Below, piece after piece: positions 35,181 to 43,380 of a stretch of 62,433 nt of DNA. A program made the position numbers and the translations under genes. The DNA comes from Phycisphaerae bacterium (lineage in GTDB: Bacteria; Chloroflexota; Anaerolineae; 4572-78; J111). The stretch's first letter is position 1. Each line of letters opens with the position of its first letter. Below the pieces are notes generated by a model. It worked only from the letters and a program-made list of their open reading frames with translations, was not told the origin of the DNA and searched no databases. Location of the stretch: contig JANQQF010000015.1 in assembly GCA_028285035.1 (NCBI GenBank), positions 1 to 62,433 of the forward strand. The letters are read 5' to 3'.

Positions 35181-36169
35181 GCTGGCTCCCAACTTGGCTC
35201 TAGAATGTGGGTGAGATACTTGGCAACGTCCTGCGATGTTAGTCGTCCTGCCTCTTTATCCTTGACCAACTGCAGCAACAAGGTGTTGACGGGGGTAGGG
35301 ATGCCAAATTTTCGACCAAAGCGGACAATGGCCCCTGAAATCGCCTCGATTTCAGTGGGCATCGCCCGAGTCATATCCTGCAACATTGACGAGCGGTTGC
35401 TCGCTGTTGCTTGGCTAATATCCGCCGTCTTGTCCCCCGCATCAGCAAAAGGCATGCTGATTCCTTGGGCAGCAGCAACCTGCGCCACTTCTCGGGCCGC
35501 CGAGGTCATGAGATTTCGCCACGTTTCTTGTTTGAATAACGCCCCATTGGGCACTTCTAGCAAAGCTGTTAGTGGGTTAATGCCTGCGTTGATGGCGAGT
35601 TTTCCCCAAACCAAGCTGTCGCCATTTTCGGCCAGGACGGTTTCGATGCCGACCCTGTTGAAAAGCTGGACCACGTCGTACAATCTACTCGTCAAACCTG
35701 CTGTGTCAGCGAGATGGGTCAACCCACCGCCAGCATAGCGTAATTGACCGGGGGCCGTAACCGTTGCCCCTTGCGTGGTGATGCCCAAGGCAGCTCGTTC
35801 GGGACCAATGACCTCGGCTAATGTATCCAAGTTCCCCAGCCCGTTCTGCAAGGTCAACACAAATCCATCAGGTTTTAACACTTGAGCAGCCTGTTTTGCG
35901 GCGCGAGTCGTTTGATGGCTTTTGACCAAGATCAGGGCGATATCAGTGGGCGGGATTTCTGATAAATTGTCAGCGGCCTTGATTTTATGATGGGATGTCT
36001 GCCCATCATAATGGGTGATGGTAACACCCTGTTTCTGGATTGTTTCAATTTGTGTTTGCCAATGGCCAAACAAGGTGACATTGGCGACGGGATGGAGCAG
36101 GCTACCAAAAAGGGTGCCCATTGCCCCGACCCCAAAAATTGTAATATTCAATGGCTGGCGCTCGCTCAT
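35177..36169 (-). CDS. panE: 2-dehydropantoate 2-reductase (ketopantoate reductase)
   Basis: A 330-residue NADPH-dependent enzyme that reduces ketopantoate to pantoate. The N-terminal Rossmann motif is GVGAMGTLFGSLL, the catalytic Lys is probably that of WGKLAINAGINPLTALL, and the C-terminal helical ketopantoate-binding domain follows (PTEIEAISGAIVRFG). Its ATG overlaps the panB stop as ATGA, with GGAGG just upstream, so translation is coupled. The length is slightly above the usual 290-310 residues. Confidence 0.93.
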   Translation of the reverse strand: MSERQPLNITIFGVGAMGTLFGSLLHPVANVTLFGHWQTQIETIQKQGVTITHYDGQTSHHKIKAADNLSEIPPTDIALILVKSHQTTRAAKQAAQVLKPDGFVLTLQNGLGNLDTLAEVIGPERAALGITTQGATVTAPGQLRYAGGGLTHLADTAGLTSRLYDVVQLFNRVGIETVLAENGDSLVWGKLAINAGINPLTALLEVPNGALFKQETWRNLMTSAAREVAQVAAAQGISMPFADAGDKTADISQATASNRSSMLQDMTRAMPTEIEAISGAIVRFGRKFGIPTPVNTLLLQLVKDKEAGRLTSQDVAKYLTHILEPSWEPA

Positions 36170-37014
36170 GCGGTGCCTCCATACAAAAATAGCTTCTGCT
36201 CAGCTTCGTCCATCTTGAAGCTGTGAACATCTTCTGGGAAGCTACGGTTTTCAACATCTGCCACATATTGCTTGAACGCATCAAGGATGGTCTCTCTGAT
36301 GTTAGCATATTGCTTGACGAATTTGGGAACAAACTTATCAAACAGACCTAAGACATCGTGGAACACCAGCACCTGACCATCACACCCGGCGCCTGCTCCA
36401 ATTCCAATTGTGGGAATGTCCAGATGCTGGCTCACCATTTCAGCCACAGGCGCGGGCACAGCCTCAAGGACAATCGAGAAGCAGCCAGCCTCTTGTAAGG
36501 CCAGCGCGTCATTGAGCAATTGCTCCGCTGCTTCTGCCGTTTTCCCTTGCACCTTGAAGCCGCCCAACTTGGTAGCCGTTTGCGGTGTGAGGCCGATGTG
36601 CCCCATCACCGGAATACCCGCTTGGGTGATGGCTTGAACACAACGAATGACTTCGCGCCCGCCTTCAAGTTTGATGGCGTCCATCCCCGCCTCTTTCAAA
36701 AAGCGACCTGCGTTGCGCACCGCCTCACGGCAATCCGCTTGGTAGGACATAAACGGCATATCGCCAACCAAAAAGGCGCGATTGGCTCCCCGGGAAACGG
36801 CTCGACTATGATGCAACATCTCTTCCATTGTCACGGATACCGTGTTTGGATGACCTAACACCGTCATCGCCAACGAGTCGCCTACAAGAATGAGATCGAC
36901 CCCAGCCTCATCAACCAACGTTGCCCCAGGATAATCATAAGCCGTCAACATTGTGATGGGCTTTTTATCCATCTTTTTTTGATGTAAATCGAGGATGGAC
37001 ACTTTTTTAGCCAT
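36166..37014 (-). CDS. panB: Ketopantoate hydroxymethyltransferase
   Basis: A 282-residue enzyme that transfers a hydroxymethyl group from methylene-THF to 2-oxoisovalerate, the first step to pantothenate. TAYDYPGATLVDEAGVD, VGDSLAMTVLGH and KLEGG hold the metal-binding Asp and substrate residues, and GHIGLTPQ is a family landmark. The start at 37014 with AAGGAG upstream is used. An in-frame extension upstream would run through the leader terminator and is not credible. First gene of the operon, behind a long structured leader. Confidence 0.95.
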   Translation of the reverse strand: MAKKVSILDLHQKKMDKKPITMLTAYDYPGATLVDEAGVDLILVGDSLAMTVLGHPNTVSVTMEEMLHHSRAVSRGANRAFLVGDMPFMSYQADCREAVRNAGRFLKEAGMDAIKLEGGREVIRCVQAITQAGIPVMGHIGLTPQTATKLGGFKVQGKTAEAAEQLLNDALALQEAGCFSIVLEAVPAPVAEMVSQHLDIPTIGIGAGAGCDGQVLVFHDVLGLFDKFVPKFVKQYANIRETILDAFKQYVADVENRSFPEDVHSFKMDEAEQKLFLYGGTA

Positions 37015-37090
37015 AACGTACGCTCCTTGTGCGGCCCGACTTAATTTTGTCGGAATAATGGTCTCCCATTTGTTTAGCGTGGGGGGAAAC

Positions 37091-37119
37091 AAAAAAGCCC
37101 CGCAGGAAGCCGCGAGGCT
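37091..37119 (-). terminator. Leader terminator of the pan operon
   Basis: An 8-bp stem (minus strand AGCCTCGC/GCGGGGCT, one G-U) is followed directly by six Ts. No minus-strand gene lies upstream for over 600 bp, so it belongs to the panB leader and can act as an attenuator 77 bp before the panB start. Confidence 0.75.
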
Positions 37120-37179
37120 CATCGCACAAGACAAGCACAATAAAACAAACTACATCTTTAGGGATGCTAGGCTATGAGC

Positions 37180-37209
37180 GTCGTCTCAGCCACAAAGGGT
37201 CTAAGCGAC
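37180..37209 (-). ncRNA. pan-type leader hairpin 2
   Basis: In the RNA, GUCGCUUAG-A-CC pairs with GGCUGAG-A-CGAC around a 6-nt loop, leaving one bulged adenosine on each strand. This is the defining shape of the pan motif as I recall it. It is the second of two tandem copies, 60 bp before the leader terminator. Confidence 0.75.
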
Positions 37210-37243
37210 TTCTGCTGTATGAGAGATTTCAAAGTTTTAATTT

Positions 37244-37269
37244 GTTCACTGCCATAATAGGTCAGCGAC
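37244..37269 (-). ncRNA. pan-type leader hairpin 1
   Basis: In the RNA, GUCGCUG-A-CC pairs with GGCAGUG-A-AC around UAUUAU. Again one bulged adenosine sits on each strand at equivalent places. It begins just after the predicted transcription start and shares the AAGUCGCU entry with copy 2. Confidence 0.75.
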
Positions 37270-37277
37270 TTGCCACT

Positions 37278-37306
37278 AATATAGCATAGTTTGGGTGGAT
37301 TTTCAA
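37278..37306 (-). promoter_or_regulatory. pan operon sigma-70-type promoter
   Basis: On the minus strand TTGAAA (37306-37301) and TATATT (37283-37278) are separated by 17 bp, near consensus. The transcript would start about 8 bp downstream and give a leader of about 255 nt that contains the two pan hairpins and the terminator. Confidence 0.7.
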
Positions 37307-37461
37307 GATTTAAATGTAGTAACTCTGGGTGACTTGGTTGTTTGGTACCTGATCATTCTTTATCACAAATTTGCTAACTTGGGGTTTTTCGGAACACTTA
37401 AGCGGGAGTTTAATGAACCTAGGTTGAGGTATTAATGCAATTGATGAAGAAAATACCGGAC

Positions 37462-37559
37462 AGGTCATTTCGGCGAGGGATGAGGGGAAATCCTCTAAAT
37501 TGGGCCTGCCAAATGATCGGCCTAGAAGATTTCTCACTCTAACAGGTTCGAAATGACCT
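37462..37559. repeat. MITE-like element with 11-bp terminal inverted repeats
   Basis: AGGTCATTTCG at 37462-37472 is an exact inverted copy of 37549-37559. The interior has GAAATCCTCTA/TAGAAGATTTC-like inner arms. One end (GTCATTTCGA...GTTAG.GTGAGAAATCTTCT) recurs at about 44853-44890. There is no ORF, so it is a non-autonomous mobile or REP-type element. Confidence 0.6.
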
Positions 37560-37632
37560 AATATTTCATCACTTACAATGAGCCATTATTCGAATTGATG
37601 TGTCGCTTCAGTTACAGGAGGGGTAATACTTG

Positions 37633-38535
37633 ATGGGAATAGACTTCACAAAAGAACAAATCGATATTCTTCAGGAGGCCCAAGAATACATCCTGCCCAT
37701 TGGGCGGGTGCAATTTGAGGGGTTTTTTAAGTGCGATTGCTGTGGCTATCCAACTAGGCAGGAAGAAACTAATCACACTATCTGCCCGTTGTGTGATTGG
37801 GTTAATGGACAAGATCAACAAGGCGAAAGTATATCTTGGGTGGATGATGAGATTTTGACTTATACCTTGGCCGAAGCGCAAAGCAATTTTGCCCGATATC
37901 TTGTTCATCGTGTGCCTGATGATATCCCAATGTTTGAGTTTGAAACCAAGCTTGAGATTTTGAAGGCCAAACGTGACCTGATTGCCACATTTTTCAAAGC
38001 TGTGAATTCTAGTGGGCTGACAGATGAGCTACAATTCTGGGCAATGATTCCTGGCACCCTACAAAAACTTATCAATACAAAAGCCGTTGAAGAGATTTTT
38101 GGTGCAGAGGCTGATGAAATGATATTCTTTGGTCTGCCTGACTTGGTCAGTCGTAAATTGGCAAGCTACCCCTTTGAAAGTTTGAATGAAGCCGAAAAAA
38201 CCATTTTACTGGTGAGTGAATTTGAGTACCAAGTCTCTAATGGTGGGTTCCATCAGTTTTTGCATTATACCGACACGATTACCCAAACAGTAGCCGCCTT
38301 AAAATCGATTGAGGCTTTAGCACATCTAGCTATTCTTGAACGGGTTTTATCCCAACTCTTTCCCACAACAACACCTCCAACAGAGACTGCCGAGCGTGTG
38401 AAAATTATTGAAAAGGTAACGGACGGCCGGTTAGGTTGGTTTGAAGCAATTGATGATGAATGTTACGAATTAAATGAAGAATTGGATTTGCTGCTGGCAA
38501 ACTACGCTCGTAAACACAAAGCGGAATTCTTGTAA
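37633..38535 (+). CDS. CPCC zinc-ribbon plus DUF4375 protein
   Basis: A 300-residue cytosolic protein of unknown function. Residues about 34-62 (CDCCGYPT ... CPLCDW) form a cysteine-rich CPCC-type zinc-binding motif. The later part, with LLVSEFEYQVSNGGFHQFLHY (about residues 195-215), resembles DUF4375/DMP19-type domains. Proteins of these families are often found near toxin or immunity genes, but no toxin is visible here. The ATG at 37633 has AGGAGGGG 10 nt upstream; a TTG one codon earlier is possible. Domain calls are by motif memory. Confidence 0.65.
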   Translation: MGIDFTKEQIDILQEAQEYILPIGRVQFEGFFKCDCCGYPTRQEETNHTICPLCDWVNGQDQQGESISWVDDEILTYTLAEAQSNFARYLVHRVPDDIPMFEFETKLEILKAKRDLIATFFKAVNSSGLTDELQFWAMIPGTLQKLINTKAVEEIFGAEADEMIFFGLPDLVSRKLASYPFESLNEAEKTILLVSEFEYQVSNGGFHQFLHYTDTITQTVAALKSIEALAHLAILERVLSQLFPTTTPPTETAERVKIIEKVTDGRLGWFEAIDDECYELNEELDLLLANYARKHKAEFL

Positions 38536-38721
38536 TGGTTTGATTGATTTCTGTGACTTACTCAAAGATGCCGTTTTGTAAGGGCGGGTGATAAACTATA
38601 ATTGGTGATACCTGGCAACGAATTTCACTAATGGGTTGATTTTTTTGTGTCGATTCGTGTAATTCGTTGATGATTTTAAGGCGAAAATTGATGGTCGCGG
38701 TTTAGTTACAGCCAAATATCT

Positions 38722-38750
38722 TTGCTCGTCTATCAAACCTGTGCTACCAT
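38722..38750 (+). promoter_or_regulatory. Possible promoter of the chelatase-like pair
   Basis: TTGCTC (38722-38727) and TACCAT (38745-38750) with a 17-bp spacer. The match is moderate. It lies just upstream of a terminator-like hairpin and 80 bp before the AAA+ gene. Confidence 0.35.
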
Positions 38751-38771
38751 AGCCTTTGAAAATAACCTTTC

Positions 38772-38808
38772 AACTCCCCACCAACTTATTGGGCGGGGAG
38801 TTTTGATT
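38772..38808 (+). terminator. Terminator-like hairpin before the AAA+ gene
   Basis: AACTCCCC (38772-38779) pairs with GGGGAGTT (38795-38802), with inner CCAA/TTGG pairing, and is followed by TTGATTTT. It may end the CPCC gene transcript 240 bp upstream, or act as an attenuator if the promoter at 38722 is real. Confidence 0.6.
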
Positions 38809-38828
38809 TTGCACAGTAGGACACAGCG

Positions 38829-39878
38829 ATGCCTCAAATAAAACAGTACCCCTTCTCCGCCATTGTCGGACAAGAGACGATGCGCTTGGCCCTCATCCTC
38901 AACGCTATCAACCCAGCCATTGGGGGTGTTCTGATTCGGGGGCAAAAGGGGACCGCCAAATCGACGGCGGCGCGAGCACTCGCTAGTTTGTTGCCCCCAC
39001 TGACCGACACCACGCTCGCTATCGAAATGCGGGGGGCAACCGAAACTAGCCTCATCGAGTACGAACAGGCCAACAATCAACCTGGCTTTGTCGAACTCCC
39101 CATCGGAGCGAGCGATGATCGAGTCACCGGAACCCTGAACATCGAGCGGGCCTTACAGAGCGGTACCCGCCACTTTGAGCCGGGGCTTTTGGCCCAGGCC
39201 CATCAAGGCATTCTGTATGTGGATGAGGTCAATCTTTTGGCCGACCACATCGTCGATGTGTTGCTTGATGCCGCTGCCTCTGGGGTAAATACCGTGGAAC
39301 GGGATGGTATCAGCGTCAGCCATGCCGCGCAATTCATCTTGATTGGGACGATGAACCCTGAGGAAGGCGAGTTGCGCCCCCAACTGCTCGACCGCTTTGG
39401 CCTCGCCGTGGATATCGTCAGCGAGCGCGATCCACAACAACGGGCAGAGGTCGTCCGTCGCCGGATCGCCTTTGAGGCTGATTCTGTGAGCTTTGTAGCT
39501 AATTATGCCGCCGAAGAAGAAACGTTGGCTCAACGAATTGACCAAGCCAAAGCGATGCTGCTTGATGTGCGGCTCAGCGATGAGATGCTTCAACTGATCA
39601 CCTACGTTTGTGCTGAGAGTGAAGTTGAGGGTCTACGGGCCGACATCACCCTCTACAAGACGGCCCAAACCTTAGCCGCGTGGGAAGGACGAACTGAGGC
39701 AACCGTGGCCGATGTCCGTCGCTCGGCCGAGATGGTTCTTCTCCATCGTCGTCGACGCCAGCCCTTCGAAGAGCCGGGTGTTGATCAACAGCAACTTGAC
39801 GACCTCATCGAGCAATACAGCCCACCTCAACAAAACCGCGAGCCACAATCAGCGGGCGACCAACCGGAGGGTGAGTGA
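38829..39878 (+). CDS. Magnesium-chelatase-like AAA+ ATPase (subunit I type)
   Basis: A 349-residue AAA+ ATPase of the BchI/ChlI class. Walker A is GQKGTAKSTAARAL (about residues 38-51), Walker B is GILYVDEVNLL, the sensor region TMNPEEGELRPQLLDRFGLAVDI follows, and DPQQRAEVVRRR is the BchI helical part. Such proteins form hexamers that drive metal insertion with a VWA partner and a large H/CobN subunit. No H subunit is in the window, so the role could be cobalt or magnesium chelation, or another remodelling task. The partner VWA gene overlaps its 3' end. Confidence 0.85.
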   Translation: MPQIKQYPFSAIVGQETMRLALILNAINPAIGGVLIRGQKGTAKSTAARALASLLPPLTDTTLAIEMRGATETSLIEYEQANNQPGFVELPIGASDDRVTGTLNIERALQSGTRHFEPGLLAQAHQGILYVDEVNLLADHIVDVLLDAAASGVNTVERDGISVSHAAQFILIGTMNPEEGELRPQLLDRFGLAVDIVSERDPQQRAEVVRRRIAFEADSVSFVANYAAEEETLAQRIDQAKAMLLDVRLSDEMLQLITYVCAESEVEGLRADITLYKTAQTLAAWEGRTEATVADVRRSAEMVLLHRRRRQPFEEPGVDQQQLDDLIEQYSPPQQNREPQSAGDQPEGE

Positions 39879-40914
39879 AACGGCGAATGACTCTCCCCTC
39901 TCATCCGCGCCACCTGAGCCACAATCTGACGAGTCGACCGGCCAAGCCCAAGATCAAATCGTTGCCCCCGGCATGCCCTTCACTGCCAATCGCATTCTCC
40001 CTAGCCTAACCACGCCCAAAACCGCCACCCTAGGCCGAGGCCGTCGCAACTATACCATCGCCACCGATCAAGGCGGCCACTACGTCCGACCGGTCAAGCC
40101 GGTTGGTCCTGCTCGTGATATTGCCTTGGCTGCGACACTTCGAGTGGCGGCCCTAAGAAGCTACTTTGATAACCAGACTGAGGATGAATTGGGCCATATT
40201 TCAGCCCCCTCAATCCCCCAAAGGGGGAAGCAAATGGCATCTACCGGAAGTTTTGAGATTCCCCCCTCTGGGAGGCTAGGGGGGGCAACGCTAGAGCAAC
40301 CTTCCATTTCTCTCACCCCCTCCGACCTCCGCGTCAAACTCCGCCGCAGCCGAACTGGCAACCTCATCCTCTTCGCTGTCGACGCCTCCGGCTCAATGGG
40401 GGCACGAAAGCGAATGGTAGCCGTGAAAGGGGCCATTCTCAGCCTGCTGCTGGATGCCTATCAAAAACGAGACCGGGTGGGCTTGGTCGTATTTCGCGGG
40501 CAGGGGGCCGAACTCGTGGTGCCCCCGACCAATTCGGTAGAGTTGGCGGCCCGGCATCTGCAAACGCTGCCGACGGGTGGTCGGACGCCGTTAGCCGCTG
40601 GTTTGCAAGTCGCAGCGAAAACATTGAACCACTATCTGCAACGCGACTCAGCCTTGACTCCCCTCCTTGTCCTCATTACCGATGGCCGGGCCAACCAAGG
40701 CGCTCCTACCCACCTCCGCCACCTCGCCACTACCCTCGCCCAAAAACGCATCGCCAGCCTCGTTCTCGACAGCGAGCAGGGCTTTGTCCGCCTCGGGGCC
40801 GCCCAGGAATTAGCCCAATGGCTCGGTGCCGAGTATCTGCCGTTGGATCAGATGCGCGGGGAGGCGATTGCGGGTCAGGTGCGGGCGCGATTGGGGAAAA
40901 TATTGGAAACCTAA
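39871..40914 (+). CDS. VWA-domain chelatase subunit D-like protein
   Basis: A 347-residue partner of the preceding ATPase. The C-terminal half is a von Willebrand A domain with the MIDAS motif DASGSMGARKRM, later TGGRTPLAAGL and LVLITDGRANQG. The N-terminal half is Pro/Ser-rich and flexible, as in BchD/ChlD linkers. The start is taken as a GTG at 39871 overlapping the upstream stop by 8 bp; an in-frame upstream extension exists, so this is not firm. Residues about 111-140 come from a GC-rich inverted repeat that reads in frame. The stop overlaps the convergent ROCO stop by 2 bp. Confidence 0.8.
   Translation: MSETANDSPLSSAPPEPQSDESTGQAQDQIVAPGMPFTANRILPSLTTPKTATLGRGRRNYTIATDQGGHYVRPVKPVGPARDIALAATLRVAALRSYFDNQTEDELGHISAPSIPQRGKQMASTGSFEIPPSGRLGGATLEQPSISLTPSDLRVKLRRSRTGNLILFAVDASGSMGARKRMVAVKGAILSLLLDAYQKRDRVGLVVFRGQGAELVVPPTNSVELAARHLQTLPTGGRTPLAAGLQVAAKTLNHYLQRDSALTPLLVLITDGRANQGAPTHLRHLATTLAQKRIASLVLDSEQGFVRLGAAQELAQWLGAEYLPLDQMRGEAIAGQVRARLGKILET
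40203..40286. repeat. GC-rich palindromic repeat inside the VWA gene
   Basis: Two C-run/G-run pairs (CCCCCT...CCCCCAAAGGGGG and CCCCCCTCTGGGAGG...GGGGGG) form an overall inverted element of about 84 bp, 28 codons long and in frame. It resembles intergenic CCCCCxAAAGGGGG repeats known from cyanobacteria and other phyla. It sits in a low-complexity linker of the protein. Confidence 0.6.
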
Positions 40915-43112
40915 TTGAGACTATCTAAGTCTGATTGCAATTCTGAAATCTCGGCTTCTAAATCCTCAATTTCCATAACCGTTTCAGGTGAGGTATTAAT
41001 TCCTTTCTTCCCTTCGTTTTCTTTAAGGAGTTGTAATCGTCTTTGCTTTGCCTCTATAATCCTTCGTAAACCTTCCAGGTCTGAATGACTAGCCCCACCA
41101 ACTTGTTCCCCGATGTCATCCAGTAACCTCTGGACGGATACATCCTCAAAACTATGATCACACTCAATCGTTCGTTTTCCCCTGGCTTGTCGCCGTCTCA
41201 AACTCTCATAGTCAAAGAAATGTGGCACATCTGCTGCACGACAGTCTTCACAATTGCAAGGAATTAATTTCTCATACTTCAACACCTGAAACGGGCGATG
41301 AAGGTCATCGAGAGTGTGGATGAGAAGAGTGAGTATCTCGCGTTTGAAGTCACCTTCGACTCGAATGTGGAGTTGGCGCAAATGCCGCATTTCAATCACT
41401 TTGGCTCGGGTGTTATCTTTCTCAAGAATGACCCCGGTCTTCCATACGTAGGTTTGGTCGAGGATGTGAGGGTGCATTGCAGCGATGAAGCGAGTGATAA
41501 CGCCTTTGGGCATAAATTCGGGGTAGTGATAGCGCAGATGGCGGTTGTCTGAATTGGTCCAGGGATAGTCAGGCGGGTCGGAGGGGAGGAGCTGAGGGGC
41601 GATGTGAGTATTGGGCGTGTCTTTGAGTGGATAACACAATTGAAAACGGATCATCAACTGTAACAGCTCCGCCTCCATCCATTTGTACCGATCCGTTCCC
41701 CAAATGTGGTTGAGGTCGGCTTGGCTAAATTGACCGCGTTGGTCAATCACCTGCTGGTTGTCCAGTACTTTGTAGACGGCGTTGGTGGCCCAGGTCGGAT
41801 TGAGGATGACCATTTTGACCAGCCGAGGATCATCTTGAAAGTGGAGACAGACCCCCAAATCGTGCAGATATTGGCTCAATTGTAAGGCATCGGCCTCGGA
41901 CTCAAAGCCATTTTCCTGGCATAGCCGAAGATATTCTTGGATGGTGATATGATCGGCTGGGTTCTCATCCAAAACCGCCCGAACCTTGACCCAACTGGCG
42001 GGCAAGGGATCACCGATGTGGGGTAGGTGTTGTAGATGGTGTTTCATTTGGCTGACAATCTCCCTCAAGCCCCGATTGTCGGCTAAGTTGCAGAAGATGA
42101 TATCTTTGAGGTTGGTAAATCGCGCTCGTAGTTGGGACTCGGCGATGTCCTGCTTGGCCCGATCCCCCCGCTCATTCAGAACAATCAACAAGGGGCTGCC
42201 CCCACTGAGTGTGTCCACCACCTCTAACCAATAATTAAAATCAGTATCTTCTTTGCGGTTATCGGCCAACACGATGTAAAGCGAGCGGCGGGTCAGAAAG
42301 AATTGATGAGTAGCGTGATAAATCTCTTGCCCACCAAAATCCCAGATATTGACATTGAATTGGTCCTTGCCTGCCTCGTAGAGATCGAAGTCCCATTCAA
42401 TGATTTCTATGCCTTCTGTTGACGCCTCACTAGGTTCAAGTTTGTAATCTTTATCCTGAATTTTTTTTGCTAATGTTGTTTTGCCCGCCCCAGGTTCGCC
42501 CACAATCAGTAGTTTAGCCTCGTGTAGATAATCGATCCCTTCGCGTACCACTTGCTCGAAGTATTGAAAAATGGCATCAATTCCCTGAATAACAATTTCT
42601 AATGGTGGAGCTTCTAGAGGGTTGCTAGAGAGGTAAAGCCTTTTGAGGTTTTTTAGTCGAATAATTTTAGAGGGGAGATTGGTCAGGTTATTTTTACTGA
42701 GATCTAACATGGATAGATAAGATAGTTTACCAATTTCAGGAGGGAGAATAATTAGATGGTTGTCGTGTAGGTAGAGCTCTTGAAGGCTATTGAGCTTGCC
42801 GATTTCAGGGGGGAGACTACTTAGATCATTGTTACTTAAGTAAAGCTTTTTGAGGTTTTTAAGTTTACCAATTTCAGGAGGGAGAATAGTTAGATGGTTG
42901 TCGTGTAGGTAGAGCTCTTGAAGGCTATTGAGCTTGCCGATTTCAGGGGGGAGACTACTTAGATCATTGTTACGTAGGTAAAGCTTTTTGAGGTTTTTAA
43001 GTTTGCCAATTTCAGGAGGAAGGCTGGTTAATTTGTTGCTGCCCAAATAAAGGAAGGTAAGATTATATTTAGCAGCCTCTTCAATGATTTGGAGGAGTTG
43101 TTTTTCATCCAT
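40911..43112 (-). CDS. LRR-ROCO family GTPase
   Basis: A 733-residue ROCO protein. Leucine-rich repeats occupy about residues 15-185 (23-residue LPPEIGKL units), a Roc GTPase about 205-370 and a COR dimerisation domain about 375-560. A C-terminal region with a CNCEDC cysteine cluster and a coiled coil ends the chain. In Roc, GEPGAGKTT is G1 and DFGGQEIYHATHQFF is G3. The G4 site reads NERGD in place of NKxD, a divergence that could change guanine recognition. Start at 43112 with AGGTGAG upstream. Bacterial ROCO proteins act as slow dimerisation-controlled GTPases; the partner is unknown. Confidence 0.9.
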   Translation of the reverse strand: MDEKQLLQIIEEAAKYNLTFLYLGSNKLTSLPPEIGKLKNLKKLYLRNNDLSSLPPEIGKLNSLQELYLHDNHLTILPPEIGKLKNLKKLYLSNNDLSSLPPEIGKLNSLQELYLHDNHLIILPPEIGKLSYLSMLDLSKNNLTNLPSKIIRLKNLKRLYLSSNPLEAPPLEIVIQGIDAIFQYFEQVVREGIDYLHEAKLLIVGEPGAGKTTLAKKIQDKDYKLEPSEASTEGIEIIEWDFDLYEAGKDQFNVNIWDFGGQEIYHATHQFFLTRRSLYIVLADNRKEDTDFNYWLEVVDTLSGGSPLLIVLNERGDRAKQDIAESQLRARFTNLKDIIFCNLADNRGLREIVSQMKHHLQHLPHIGDPLPASWVKVRAVLDENPADHITIQEYLRLCQENGFESEADALQLSQYLHDLGVCLHFQDDPRLVKMVILNPTWATNAVYKVLDNQQVIDQRGQFSQADLNHIWGTDRYKWMEAELLQLMIRFQLCYPLKDTPNTHIAPQLLPSDPPDYPWTNSDNRHLRYHYPEFMPKGVITRFIAAMHPHILDQTYVWKTGVILEKDNTRAKVIEMRHLRQLHIRVEGDFKREILTLLIHTLDDLHRPFQVLKYEKLIPCNCEDCRAADVPHFFDYESLRRRQARGKRTIECDHSFEDVSVQRLLDDIGEQVGGASHSDLEGLRRIIEAKQRRLQLLKENEGKKGINTSPETVMEIEDLEAEISELQSDLDSLN
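42722..42997 (-). repeat. 138-bp tandem duplication in the LRR region
   Basis: Two adjacent copies, offset by exactly 138 bp (46 codons, two LRR units), are nearly identical at the DNA level. This indicates recent in-frame expansion by slippage or unequal recombination. Confidence 0.8.
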
Positions 43113-43250
43113 TTTTCTCACCTACCCTCCTACCTCTTATCCCTAGCAACATTGTACCGATTATTCGCTCTCATTATACTGTACACGTTAGGATTGTAAA
43201 AAGAAGTAGTGTATTGGCTGTAATAAATTTTTGCTCTATGACTGAAAAAT

Positions 43251-43282
43251 GAAAAGCCCTGGCTCAATTATTGAGCCAGGGC
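43251..43282 (-). terminator. Intrinsic terminator of the cold-shock gene
   Basis: A perfect 12-bp stem (GCCCTGGCTCAA/TTGAGCCAGGGC, 43256-43267 with 43271-43282) with a 3-nt loop. On the minus strand it is followed by TTTTCATTTTT. Confidence 0.85.
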
Positions 43283-43380
43283 CATTTACAAACCGTTTAT
43301 GCGAAAAATTGATTATTATATTGACACGCGATCTTCATCGATATGATGAAATATCACGCTGTGTAGTTTTGGAAAATTGG

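Noticed and set aside
37014..37140. Longer panB start at 37140
   Set aside because: It would translate through the leader terminator, lacks a ribosome site, and adds 42 residues not expected in PanB.
40203..40286. Disruption of the VWA gene by a repeat
   Set aside because: The element is 28 codons with no stop and the frame continues to an intact VWA domain, so the gene is interrupted in sequence but not broken.
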